In this document: positions 36,406-44,995 of the stretch, piece after piece
How the letters are laid out: each line of letters opens with the position of its first letter
Position numbering within the stretch: position 1 is the first letter of the stretch
DNA from: Candidatus Reconcilbacillus cellulovorans
Lineage (GTDB): Bacteria > Bacillota > Bacilli > Paenibacillales > Reconciliibacillaceae
Assembly (NCBI GenBank): GCA_002507565.1
Contig: MOXJ01000004.1
Coordinates: 59,928-123,927 of the forward strand
Reading direction: 5' to 3'
Length of the DNA: 64,000 nt
The notes under the pieces: generated by a model
Told to the model about the DNA's origin: nothing
What the model saw: only the letters and a program-made list of their open reading frames with translations
Databases searched by the model: none
Translations under genes and position numbers: made by a program

Positions 36406-37425
36406 TTGGCGAAACTTGCGGGACATCACGGTTTGTCCGGCAGGCAGAAGGCCGCCATTTTGTTGATCAGTCTCGGCCCCGAGGTGTCCGCGCACATTTT
36501 CAAACATTTGCGCGAAGACGAGATCGAGCAGCTCACGCTGGAGATCGCGAACGTGCGCAAAGTGGAGCCGAGCGAAAAACAAGCGGTCCTGGAAGAGTTC
36601 CATCAAATTTGTCTCGCTCAAGAATATATTTCCCAAGGCGGCATTCAATATGCCAAGGACATTTTGGAAAAAGCGCTCGGCCCGCAAAAGGCGCAGGACA
36701 TCATCAACCGATTGACGGCGACGCTTCAGGTGCGGCCGTTCGATTTTGCGCGAAAAGCCGATCCTGCGCAGATTTTAAACTTTATCCAAAACGAGAATGC
36801 GCAGACGATCGCGCTGGTGCTGTCCTATCTGCAGCCTGAGCAGGCGTCCGTCATCTTGTCGGCGCTGCCGCAGGACAAGCAGGCCGAAGTCGCCAAGCGC
36901 ATCGCCTTGATGGACCGGACGTCGCCGGAGGTCATCAGCCAGGTCGAACGGGTGCTGGAGCAGAAGCTGTCGTCGACGGTCACTCAGGATTATTCCCAGG
37001 CGGGCGGAATCGAAGCGATCGTTCAGATTCTGAACGGCGTCGACCGCAGCACGGAGCGGACGATTCTCGACACGCTGGAGATTCAAGATCCGGAGCTTGC
37101 CGAGGAAATCAAGAAGCGGATGTTCGTGTTCGAAGATATCGTCAATCTCGACAACCGTTCCATTCAGCGCATCATTCGCGAGGTAGACAATAAAGATTTG
37201 CAGCTGGCGCTCAAGGTGGCGAGCGAGGAAGTCCGCGACGCGATTTTCCGCAACATGTCGAAACGAATGGCCGAAGTGTTCCGCGAGGAGATGGAATATA
37301 TGGGTCCCGTCCGTCTGCGCGACGTCGAAGAAGCGCAGACGCGCATCGTCGCGACGATCCGGCGCCTCGAGGAGGCCGGCGAAATTATCGTCGCCCGTCG
37401 TGGAGGTGACGATATCATTGTCTAA
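36406..37425 (+). CDS. fliG: Flagellar motor switch protein FliG
   Basis: Encodes 339 residues. The rotor protein couples torque to the stator. Repeats of helical ARM modules include GRQKAAILLISLGPE at the start, the MTSPE-type motif in DRTSPEVISQVERVLEQK and a C-terminal domain with IRRLEEAGEIIVARRGGDDIIV. The start is TTG with AGAGGTG upstream. It ends eight bases after fliH begins. Confidence 0.96.
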   Translation: MAKLAGHHGLSGRQKAAILLISLGPEVSAHIFKHLREDEIEQLTLEIANVRKVEPSEKQAVLEEFHQICLAQEYISQGGIQYAKDILEKALGPQKAQDIINRLTATLQVRPFDFARKADPAQILNFIQNENAQTIALVLSYLQPEQASVILSALPQDKQAEVAKRIALMDRTSPEVISQVERVLEQKLSSTVTQDYSQAGGIEAIVQILNGVDRSTERTILDTLEIQDPELAEEIKKRMFVFEDIVNLDNRSIQRIIREVDNKDLQLALKVASEEVRDAIFRNMSKRMAEVFREEMEYMGPVRLRDVEEAQTRIVATIRRLEEAGEIIVARRGGDDIIV

Positions 37426-38230
37426 GGTGCTCAAACCCGGTTTTTACGTTGAGGACGTCTCCGGCCGGCTGATCGAGCCGACGGTCTGCACGGCGGTTTC
37501 GTCGCCGCTTCGCGACCGTCCCGCCGGCGGAAGTGAACGCGGTCGGCAGCTCGGCGAAATGGAAGAACGGCTTTTGCGCGACGCCGAGACTGCGGCACAG
37601 GAATTACTTGCCCGAGCGGCGGCCGAGGCCGATCGAATGCGGGAGGACGCACGACGCGAGATCGCGCAGTGGTGGGCAAAGCGGCGCGAGGAGGACGAGC
37701 GCGTCCGCGAGGAAGCGCGCGAGGCCGGATATCGGCAGGGTTACGCAGAAGGCGCCGAGGAGGCCCGGCGCGCCGTGCATCAGGAATACGCGGCGATGCT
37801 TGCGGAAGCCGCCGCCGTCGTTGAGCAGGCCGCCCGCATGAAGCGGCAGATGATCGCGGAGAGCGAACCGTTTTTGGTCGAACTGAGCGTGGCGATCGCT
37901 GAAAAAATCATTTCCCGGCAACTGACGCTCGAGCGTCGGTGGGTGATCGATCTCGTCCGGGAACAGCTTGCTCGACGCAAGGAAACCGGGACCATCACCG
38001 TCTGCGTCGCACCGCGCAATTTCGAACTTTTGCGGGAGGCGAGGTCGGAGCTGCGCGCAGCCGTTGATTCCCGCGCGGAACTGATCATTGTGCCGGATTC
38101 GTCGGTCCGCGACGACGGCTGTGTCATCCGCTCCGACTTCGGCAGCGTCGACGCCAGAGTCGAGACGCAGCTTTCGGAGATCCGGCGGGCGCTTTTGGCC
38201 GTTGCCGCCGAGGAGGCCGGCGCGGGATGA
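37418..38230 (+). CDS. fliH: Flagellar export ATPase regulator FliH
   Basis: Encodes 270 residues. It holds FliI at the export gate. An Arg/Glu/Ala-rich coiled coil (about 40-130) precedes the conserved C-domain with AVAIAEKIISRQLTLERRWVIDLVREQLA and DDGCVIRSDFGSVDARVETQL. The frame continues upstream, but GGAGGTGA lies just before the TTG at 37418 (MSKVLKPG), which I choose. It is coupled to fliI by an ATGA overlap. Confidence 0.9.
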   Translation: MSKVLKPGFYVEDVSGRLIEPTVCTAVSSPLRDRPAGGSERGRQLGEMEERLLRDAETAAQELLARAAAEADRMREDARREIAQWWAKRREEDERVREEAREAGYRQGYAEGAEEARRAVHQEYAAMLAEAAAVVEQAARMKRQMIAESEPFLVELSVAIAEKIISRQLTLERRWVIDLVREQLARRKETGTITVCVAPRNFELLREARSELRAAVDSRAELIIVPDSSVRDDGCVIRSDFGSVDARVETQLSEIRRALLAVAAEEAGAG

Positions 38231-39552
38231 GCGCGTCGGTGAGCCGCTATTTGGAGCAACTCGGCCGGATCGATCCGGTCCGCATCAACGGTAGAGTCGT
38301 TCAGGTCATCGGGCTGATGATCGAGTCGGAAGGGCCGGAAGCGAAAATCGGCGACGTCTGTCTGATCTATCCGCCCAAATCCGGCGATCCGATCGCGGCG
38401 GAAGTCGTCGGGTTCCGCAACAACCGCGTGCTGCTGATGCCGCTCGGCGAACCGCAGGCGATCGCGCCCGGTTGCGACGTCGTCGGTACGGGGCGGCCGC
38501 TTGAAGTCCCCGTCGGGCAGGAGTTGCTCGGCAAAGTCCTGGACGGGCTCGGCCGGCCGTTGGACGGATCCGTACTGCCGCCGAGCATGCCGACGTATTC
38601 GACGAACCGTCCGCCGACCAACCCGCTGCATCGCGTTCGTATTCGCGAGCCGCTCAGCGTCGGCGTCCGCGCGATCGACGGTCTGTTGACGGTGGGGAAG
38701 GGACAGCGCATCGGCATTTTCGCGGGATCGGGCGTCGGCAAAAGCACGCTGCTCGGCATGATCGCCAGAAATACCGAGGCGGACGTCAACGTGATCGCAC
38801 TGATCGGCGAACGCGGTCGTGAAGTGTTGGAATTTCTCGAACGCGACCTCGGCCCGGAAGGTTTGGCTAGATCGGTCGTCGTCGCCGCTACCTCGGACCA
38901 GCCGGCGCTAATCCGCATCAAGGGTGCGATGATTGCCACGGCGATCGGGGAATATTTCCGTGACCGCGGCATGAACGTCATGCTGATGATGGATTCGGTC
39001 ACCCGTTACGCCATGGCGCTGCGTGAGGTCGGTCTCGCCGTCGGCGAACCGCCGACGACGCGCGGCTACACGCCGTCGGTGTTTGCGAACTTGCCGAAAT
39101 TGCTGGAACGTTCCGGCGCGACGGCGCAAGGGTCGATGACGGCGTTTTATACCGTGTTGGTCGACGGCGACGATTTTTCCGAGCCGATCGCAGATGCCGT
39201 CCGCGGCATTCTCGACGGACACATCGTCCTCGACCGCGGATTGGCCAATCGCGGTCAATATCCGGCGATCGACGTGCTGGCGAGCGTCAGTCGCGTCATG
39301 CGCGACATCGTGCCGGCCGAACAGATGCGGGCCGCCGACGAATTCAAGCGGCTGCTCGCCGTTTATCGCGACGCGGAGGACCTGATCAACATCGGCGCCT
39401 ATCAGCACGGCAGCAACCCGCAGATCGACGAGGCGATCCGGTACATCGGACCGATCCGCGACTACATCCGACAGGGCGTCGACGAAAAAGTGACCTACAC
39501 CGACGCCGTCGACAGGCTGCTCGATATGTTCGGCGGAGGGAAGGCGGCATGA
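38227..39552 (+). CDS. fliI: Flagellar export ATPase FliI
   Basis: Encodes 441 residues, the F1-beta-like ATPase of flagellar protein export. Walker A GSGVGKST is near 168; Walker B MLMMDSVTRYAMALREV and the GEPPTTRGYTPSVFANLPKLLERSG motif follow. N-terminal residues YLEQLGRIDPVRINGRV give the short N-domain. The ATG overlaps fliH, and the stop overlaps the fliJ ATG. Confidence 0.96.
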   Translation: MSASVSRYLEQLGRIDPVRINGRVVQVIGLMIESEGPEAKIGDVCLIYPPKSGDPIAAEVVGFRNNRVLLMPLGEPQAIAPGCDVVGTGRPLEVPVGQELLGKVLDGLGRPLDGSVLPPSMPTYSTNRPPTNPLHRVRIREPLSVGVRAIDGLLTVGKGQRIGIFAGSGVGKSTLLGMIARNTEADVNVIALIGERGREVLEFLERDLGPEGLARSVVVAATSDQPALIRIKGAMIATAIGEYFRDRGMNVMLMMDSVTRYAMALREVGLAVGEPPTTRGYTPSVFANLPKLLERSGATAQGSMTAFYTVLVDGDDFSEPIADAVRGILDGHIVLDRGLANRGQYPAIDVLASVSRVMRDIVPAEQMRAADEFKRLLAVYRDAEDLINIGAYQHGSNPQIDEAIRYIGPIRDYIRQGVDEKVTYTDAVDRLLDMFGGGKAA

Positions 39553-39989
39553 AATTCCGGTTTCCGTTACAGAAAATCGTTGATTTGCGCGAACAAGAGA
39601 GGATGCAGGCGGAATGGAGGCTTGCCGAGGCGCTCAAGCGGTTGCGCGAGGAGGAAAGGTCCTTCGCCGAGCTCGAGCGGATGCGCGACGACGTCTGTCG
39701 GATCATGGCTGACGCCTGCGTCGGGGCGACGACGGCCGCCCATCTTTCGGTAGTCGGGCGGTTTCTTACCCATCTGGACGGCCGCATTCGCCGCAAGCGG
39801 GCTGAGCTGGAAGACGCCGAGCGAACGGTGAGCGAACGCCGCGACGACTTGCGCGGACGCCTCGTCGAGGAACGGATTTGGCGAAACGCGAGAAATAAGG
39901 CATTGGAGCGGTTCAGGTCGGAGATGCTGCGGGCGGAGCAGAAAGAAATCGACGATTTGGCGTGTGCACACGACGCCGACCGCAGGTGA
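39549..39989 (+). CDS. fliJ: Flagellar export chaperone FliJ
   Basis: Encodes 146 residues, an almost entirely helical coiled-coil protein rich in Arg and Glu. FliJ stimulates the export ATPase and escorts substrates. It starts KFRFPLQKIVDLREQERMQAEWRLAEALKRL, the family N-terminus. Position after fliI and size support the call; sequence is variable across the family. Confidence 0.9.
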   Translation: MKFRFPLQKIVDLREQERMQAEWRLAEALKRLREEERSFAELERMRDDVCRIMADACVGATTAAHLSVVGRFLTHLDGRIRRKRAELEDAERTVSERRDDLRGRLVEERIWRNARNKALERFRSEMLRAEQKEIDDLACAHDADRR

Positions 39990-40025
39990 CGGACCGCATC
40001 CGGGACAAGGAGGCGTTGACCGGCC

Positions 40026-40952
40026 GTGTCGGACATGGAACTGAAGGAATCGGGTTACAGCGCGTTCGAGCGTTTTCTGTACCTGTTTTTCATCCCGTTC
40101 GTGTTCACGTCGGTGTTGGTCGGCGTCCTGTTGTCGTTTTTCAACTACGACGTTCTCGACGCGCTGAAACGGGCCGGCAACCGGATTCCGTTGCTCGAGC
40201 GCATCGTCCCGGACCCGAAGCCGCGGCCGTCAGTCACGGCTGACAGCATCGGAGCCAAAGAATCCGGTTCCGCAGCGAAGGGTTCGGACATGCAGCAAGG
40301 CAGCGGGGAGGTATCGGCGTGGCAGCAAAAAGTACAGGAGCTGGAACAGCGCCTCGCCCAAACGGAAAACGATTTGAAAGCGCGCGACGAGAAAATCGCT
40401 GATTTGACGGAACAGTTGAGCCAGGCGAAACAACAGCTGCAGGAACAACAGGAACAAAAGGAAAAGCAACAACGGCGCGACAGCCAGTACGGCGAACTCG
40501 CGAAAATGTATGCCGCCATGACGGCGTCGAAAGCGGCGCCGATTCTCGAAAATATGGCGCCTGAGGAAGCGGCGCTCATCCTAAACCGGATGAAAACGGA
40601 CGAGCGCGGCCGAATTTTCGAACGAATGGACCCGAAAAGAGCGGCCGAGATTACTGCGCTGCTAAAGCAGCCGGAAGAAGTGTTGGCCGAACGCGTCGCC
40701 AAGTCGCAGGCGGGCTCATCCGGAGCGGCCGCCCCGTCGGCCGTCGGCGCCGCCGAACTCGGAGCGACGTTCGAGAACATGAACCCGCGCGCCGCGGCGG
40801 AATTGCTGGTCGCTCTCTACGCGAACAATCCGGACAAGGCGCTGGCGATCATGCGGGCGATGTCGAACGCCGGCCGCTCGCGCATCTTGAACGAAATGAT
40901 CGCTCTTTCCAAACCGACCGCGACGGCGATTTCCTCTCGACTCGGCGGATAA
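40026..40952 (+). CDS. ylxF: MotE-family magnesium-transporter-like flagellar protein (YlxF)
   Basis: Encodes 308 residues. An N-terminal membrane helix (about 18-40) is followed by a charged linker, a Gln/Glu-rich coiled coil (about 100-150) and two copies of an MgtE-N-like helical module (KMYAAMTASKAAPILENMAPEEAALILNRM and FENMNPRAAAELLVALYANNPDKALAIM). MotE homologues stabilise the stator in some bacteria; the B. subtilis YlxF function is unclear. The GTG at 40026 has ACAAGGAGG about 12 bases upstream. Position between fliJ and fliK matches ylxF. Confidence 0.88.
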   Translation: MSDMELKESGYSAFERFLYLFFIPFVFTSVLVGVLLSFFNYDVLDALKRAGNRIPLLERIVPDPKPRPSVTADSIGAKESGSAAKGSDMQQGSGEVSAWQQKVQELEQRLAQTENDLKARDEKIADLTEQLSQAKQQLQEQQEQKEKQQRRDSQYGELAKMYAAMTASKAAPILENMAPEEAALILNRMKTDERGRIFERMDPKRAAEITALLKQPEEVLAERVAKSQAGSSGAAAPSAVGAAELGATFENMNPRAAAELLVALYANNPDKALAIMRAMSNAGRSRILNEMIALSKPTATAISSRLGG

Positions 40953-40996
40953 CGGGGAGCATAGATAGAACGTCGCCTTGAAAGGAGGTGAAATCG

Positions 40997-42481
40997 GTGG
41001 TCCAGATCGAAACAATGTTGTCGGCGATATCGGGATTCGGCGGAGCAGCGGCAGGCCTGCGCGCCGGAGAAGCTGAGGGTCAAGCGTCGGACGGATTCGC
41101 CGGCGATGCGGTTCCGTTTGCCGTTTGGTTGTCCGCGCTGCTCGGCGGCCCGGTGGGAGACGTTCGGACGGCCGCCGTATCCGGCCTCGGGACGAAAACG
41201 TTCGAGCTCTTGCGGCTTGCCGGCCTGATGACGGGCGATCGTTTTGTCGAAACGGCGGCGGACCCAGCGGCGGCATTCGCCGTCGACAGCGGCGATATTG
41301 CCGACGCGACGAGCGCGACCCGTGTCGACGATCCCGCCGTTATCGCGCAAATCGCCGCGGCATTCGGGCTGTCTGCGCCCGAACTGACCGCCTGGTTGGC
41401 GGCCGTTCAAGCCTGGCGGGAGGCGAACGGGCAGCCGGCTGCGGATTCCTACGGCGTTGCGTCCGGCGTCGGTGTTCCGGCAATTCCGTCAGCGAAGGCC
41501 GGTCTTGAGGTCGTCTCTTTGGATTCCGCCGCCGGAAACGCGGCTGCTTTCGCGGACGTTCCGGCAAGTTCGCCGGACGGTTTACAGGACGGACGGGCCG
41601 CTTCACAAGTGCGCATTGCGTCCGGAGTCGCGACCGGAATTGTCTCACCGACGAAGCAGGCCGGAGCCGAGGTTTCGTTGCGGCAGGCGACAGTTTCGGC
41701 GATTGCGCATCCGCACCGGGACGCCGACGGCGGACGGTCGGAAATGTCGAATACCGACGCCGTCCGGCATCACCCGCTGGCCCGTCTCGAGTGGCTGGCC
41801 GCCAAGGCGATCGCCTCGCGTTCGGCTGTGGCGGACGTGCCGGTCGAAAGTCCGGTCGTGTCCAACCCGACGTCCCATTCCGGCGCAGACGAAACCGGCA
41901 GCGTCCCGATAAGCGTGGAAACGCCGCACGCCTATCCCATCAGGGACGTGCAGTCGTTTTTTGCGCCGCAAACCGGAACGCCAGCGCTTTCCGTCACCCG
42001 ATTCGCGTTCGAGATGGCGCAATGGCTGGTTTCCCAATGGAAACTCAAAATCGGCGGCCACGTGCAGGAAGCTCGCCTGAGGCTCGAACCCGACCATCTC
42101 GGAGCGCTTGACGTCCGGTTGTCGCTCGAGGACGGCAGGTTAACCGCTCGGTTCCTTGCGGAAACCGGCCAGGCGAAAGACCTGATCGAAGCTCAGCTCG
42201 GCGCGCTGCGTTCGGCGCTCGCCGCGCACGGCATCCAAGTCGGCAAACTCGAAGTTTCGGTGTTTGCCGACGCCGGCTCGACCCGGCTTTGGGCGGACAA
42301 CGGCGCGCAATCCCCGCTTGCGGACGACGGGCGCGGCGGAGCATTTTTCGGAGGCAGGCCATCGGGACGTCACGGCTGGAATCCTGAAGACGCTTATGAA
42401 GGGCCGGACGCCTCGGAGACGGCGACGCGCGGCGTCTCATACCTCGGATGGGGGCAATCGACGTTTGAGGCGTCGGCGTAA
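40997..42481 (+). CDS. fliK: Flagellar hook-length control protein FliK
   Basis: Encodes 494 residues. Measures hook length and switches export specificity via FlhB. The long N-terminal ruler part is Ala/Gly/Val-rich and poorly conserved; the C-domain (about 340-430) has the FliK signature EARLRLEPDHLGALDVRLSLEDGRLTARF with EAQLGALRSALAAHGI. The GTG at 40997 has AAAGGAGGTGA at an ideal eight-base spacing. A second FliK-like domain occurs in the ylqG-like gene at 18360. Confidence 0.92.
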   Translation: MVQIETMLSAISGFGGAAAGLRAGEAEGQASDGFAGDAVPFAVWLSALLGGPVGDVRTAAVSGLGTKTFELLRLAGLMTGDRFVETAADPAAAFAVDSGDIADATSATRVDDPAVIAQIAAAFGLSAPELTAWLAAVQAWREANGQPAADSYGVASGVGVPAIPSAKAGLEVVSLDSAAGNAAAFADVPASSPDGLQDGRAASQVRIASGVATGIVSPTKQAGAEVSLRQATVSAIAHPHRDADGGRSEMSNTDAVRHHPLARLEWLAAKAIASRSAVADVPVESPVVSNPTSHSGADETGSVPISVETPHAYPIRDVQSFFAPQTGTPALSVTRFAFEMAQWLVSQWKLKIGGHVQEARLRLEPDHLGALDVRLSLEDGRLTARFLAETGQAKDLIEAQLGALRSALAAHGIQVGKLEVSVFADAGSTRLWADNGAQSPLADDGRGGAFFGGRPSGRHGWNPEDAYEGPDASETATRGVSYLGWGQSTFEASA

Positions 42482-42523
42482 AAGCGGCCGGTATATACCG
42501 GAAGCGAGGAGGGTAAGCCGAAC

Positions 42524-42955
42524 ATGCCCAATGCGATCGGATATGCCGTTTGGCCGGCCTATCGGGCGGAGACGAAATCGGAGACTTCCGGCGGCCGGGA
42601 ATTGGGACAGGCGGAATTTTTGAAGATTTTGATCGCACAGTTGCGGAACCAAGATCCGACCCAACCGCTTCAGGATCGAGACTTCATCGCGCAGATGGCT
42701 CAGCTTACCGCAGTGGAGCGTCTGACACGCATGGAAGAAGAAATCCGGCTGTTGCGGCAGGCGGTCGGATTGCCCGGCGAACTGCTTGGCAAGCGGATCG
42801 AATGGGAGCCGGACGCCGAGACGGGCCGCGGGCAGCCACAGACGAAGACCGGCGTCGTCGACGCGATCGGCGTCGATGCGGGCGTTCCGTACGTTTCGGT
42901 CGACGGAGAGCGAGTGAAACTCGACCGCATTCGGAAAGTGTGGTCGTCGCCATGA
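42524..42955 (+). CDS. flgD: Flagellar hook capping protein FlgD
   Basis: Encodes 143 residues, a short FlgD typical of Bacillales with no C-terminal immunoglobulin-like extension. The key N-terminal motif is LGQAEFLKILIAQLRNQDPTQPLQDRDFIAQMAQLTAVERL. It scaffolds hook polymerisation. ATG with GAGGAGGG upstream. Stop overlaps the next ATG (ATGA). Confidence 0.95.
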   Translation: MPNAIGYAVWPAYRAETKSETSGGRELGQAEFLKILIAQLRNQDPTQPLQDRDFIAQMAQLTAVERLTRMEEEIRLLRQAVGLPGELLGKRIEWEPDAETGRGQPQTKTGVVDAIGVDAGVPYVSVDGERVKLDRIRKVWSSP

Positions 42956-43353
42956 CGGGCGACAACATCGGCCTCACGGCCGGATTGCGGTTTCCGATAC
43001 CTCCGGTCAGACCGTCTTCGGCATCGCCCGTAAACACGGTTCGGGCGGCGCAGAAGCCGGAGGAAGCGGCTTTGTTTCAGGCCGTTCTTCGCCGCGAAAT
43101 GCTGAAACTCAGCCACCACGCGGAAGTGCGGTTGCGCCAGCGGGGAATCAAGCTGACGAATGAAGACTGGAACCGCATCGGCGCCGCCGTCGAAAAGGCG
43201 GAAGCCAAAGGCGCGAAAGATTCGCTGATCGTGTTGAAAGGTCTTGCGCTGATCGTCAACGTTCCTAATCGAACCGTCGTCACCGCCGTGGAACAGGCGG
43301 GCAATCAGGACTACGTGTTCACTCAGATCGACAGCGCCGTCATTCTGTCATAA
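42952..43353 (+). CDS. Flagellar operon protein, TIGR02530 type (YlzG-like)
   Basis: Encodes 133 residues. It contains the conserved core LSHHAEVRLRQRGIKLTNEDWNRIGAAVEKAEAKGAKDSLIVLKGLALIVNVPNRTVVTAV, the family found between flgD and flgE in Bacillales and related Firmicutes. Function is not established. The N-terminal 45 residues are Pro/Ala-rich. ATG overlaps the flgD stop by four bases. Its stop is 148 bases before flgE, and that gap contains a hairpin. Confidence 0.88.
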   Translation: MTGDNIGLTAGLRFPIPPVRPSSASPVNTVRAAQKPEEAALFQAVLRREMLKLSHHAEVRLRQRGIKLTNEDWNRIGAAVEKAEAKGAKDSLIVLKGLALIVNVPNRTVVTAVEQAGNQDYVFTQIDSAVILS

Positions 43354-43376
43354 AAGGCTGGACCCGAAGCCTAACC

Positions 43377-43405
43377 GCCAGCGGTCGAACGGTCGACCGG
43401 CCGGC
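43377..43405 (+). other. Hairpin in the gap before flgE
   Basis: CGGTCGA and TCGACCG pair across an ACGG loop, extended by GCC/GGC past an internal loop. The gap 43354-43501 also has several CGGCC-type words. There is no T-tract, so it is not a classic terminator; it may stabilise or process the mRNA before highly translated flgE. Low certainty. Confidence 0.35.
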
Positions 43406-43501
43406 GCTAGAAGGATAGGGAGGCCAACCGGCCGCGGAACGACGGAAGCGGCCGGCGGGGTACGGCGCGAACATTTCCTAAAACGGAAAGGAGAGCGCCC
43501 T

Positions 43502-44332
43502 ATGCTTCGCTCGCTTTATTCCGGCATATCGGGCATGCGCGGTTTCCAGCTGAAGCTCGACGTGATCGGCAACAACATCGCCAACGTCAACACCGTCGGC
43601 TTCAAGGCAAGCCGCGTCATGTTCCGCGACATTTTGAGTCAGACGATCGCCGGGGCGTCCGGTCCGACCGACCAAGGCGTTGGCGGCGTCAACGCCAAGC
43701 AGGTCGGACTGGGCTCGACGATCGCCGCGATCGACACGCTGCACACTCAAGGCAGCGCGATGACGACGAACGTGGCAACGGATCTCCGCATCGACGGCGA
43801 CGGCTTTTTCGCGGTGGCGCCGTCGCAGGACGCCGAGCAGCGCTATTTGACGCGCGCCGGCAATTTTACGGTCGACGCAGCGGGATTTCTCGTCAACCCC
43901 GAAGGCATGTATGTTCTTGACGAAGGCGGCGATCCGATCAACATCACCGGGCTCGGCATTACCGCCTTCACGATCGCGCCCGATGGCCAGATCATCGGCG
44001 TCGGCGCGGACGGCGTGCAGACGGCGACCGGCGTCTATATCGGCGTCGTAACCGTCACCAACCCCGGTGGTCTCGAAAAAATCGGCGGCAACCTGTACCG
44101 GCTGACGCCGAACGCCAGTACGGAAACCGACGTAACGGCGCTGATCGGGCGGGCCGCCGATCCCGAACGCGGCTCCGGTGCGATCGTATCCGGGCAGCTG
44201 GAGATGTCCAATGTCGACCTGACGAACGAGTTTACGGAAATGATCGTCGCCCAGCGCGGTTTCCAAGCGAATTCGCGCATTATCACGACGTCCGACAGCA
44301 TTTTGGAAGAGATCGTCAATTTGAAGCGGTGA
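43502..44332 (+). CDS. flgE: Flagellar hook protein FlgE
   Basis: Encodes 276 residues, the short hook protein of Bacillales (also called FlgG in older work). The N-terminal domain MLRSLYSGISGMRGFQLKLDVIGNNIANVNTVGFKASRVMF and the C-terminal GQLEMSNVDLTNEFTEMIVAQRGFQANSRIITTSDSILEEIVNLKR are the universal rod/hook motifs. The ATG follows AAAGGAGAGCG. Hook rather than distal rod is chosen by the position after flgD. Confidence 0.93.
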   Translation: MLRSLYSGISGMRGFQLKLDVIGNNIANVNTVGFKASRVMFRDILSQTIAGASGPTDQGVGGVNAKQVGLGSTIAAIDTLHTQGSAMTTNVATDLRIDGDGFFAVAPSQDAEQRYLTRAGNFTVDAAGFLVNPEGMYVLDEGGDPINITGLGITAFTIAPDGQIIGVGADGVQTATGVYIGVVTVTNPGGLEKIGGNLYRLTPNASTETDVTALIGRAADPERGSGAIVSGQLEMSNVDLTNEFTEMIVAQRGFQANSRIITTSDSILEEIVNLKR

Positions 44333-44454
44333 CGGGAGCGGCCGCGAACACGAAACCGCGGCCCGGCACGCGCGCCGGGAGCGCCGCTTCGGCGGCGTTT
44401 CCCGGCCCGTCCGCCCCGGCGCCTCAAAATTCGAGCGTGCGGAGGAATCCGACC

Positions 44455-44940
44455 GTGCTGAAAGGCAAACTCGTTCCTTTTCTCATCATTCTGCTGACGT
44501 CGATCACCTTGATCGTAGGCGCCGGTTTCTTGATCTGGACGTATTTGGACCGATCCGTGCAGGACAAAACGGGCGAAAGCCCGGCAGAAGCCGTCGCGCG
44601 TGTGGCGCAACCCAAGAAACTGTCCGCCGAAGAACAGCGCGCGCTGACGGTCGAAATCAAGGACATCACGACCAATCTGGCCGATCCGAACGGATTCATC
44701 CGCATCAGCCTGGCGTTTCAGCTCGACAGTAAGAAAGCGAAAAAAGAATTCGAGACGCTCGATTTCAAGGTCAAGGACATCATCCTGCGCACACTTGCCG
44801 ACATGAAGGTCGAGCAAATCCAGGGCAACCGCGGGTACGACGCCCTCGCAAGCACGCTGACCAACAAATTGAACGGAATTTTGCAGAACGGCAAGGTGAC
44901 GCAGGTTTACATTACATACATCAACATCGCCATCCAGTGA
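44455..44940 (+). CDS. fliL: Flagellar basal-body-associated protein FliL
   Basis: Encodes 161 residues. A single membrane helix (about 7-28) anchors a stator-interacting domain with the C-terminal motif LTNKLNGILQNGKVTQVYITYINIAIQ. The GTG at 44455 is chosen because GGAGGAAT lies seven bases before it; starting at the flgE stop would add an unusual 42-residue Pro/Ala-rich extension. SwrD, usually just before fliL, is not present in the 122 bases after flgE. Confidence 0.92.
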   Translation: MLKGKLVPFLIILLTSITLIVGAGFLIWTYLDRSVQDKTGESPAEAVARVAQPKKLSAEEQRALTVEIKDITTNLADPNGFIRISLAFQLDSKKAKKEFETLDFKVKDIILRTLADMKVEQIQGNRGYDALASTLTNKLNGILQNGKVTQVYITYINIAIQ

Positions 44941-44995
44941 TCGCCGACGCTCGGAGCGGCCGTCGCTTCGGGATCGGGCGGGGAGGTGAACGCCG

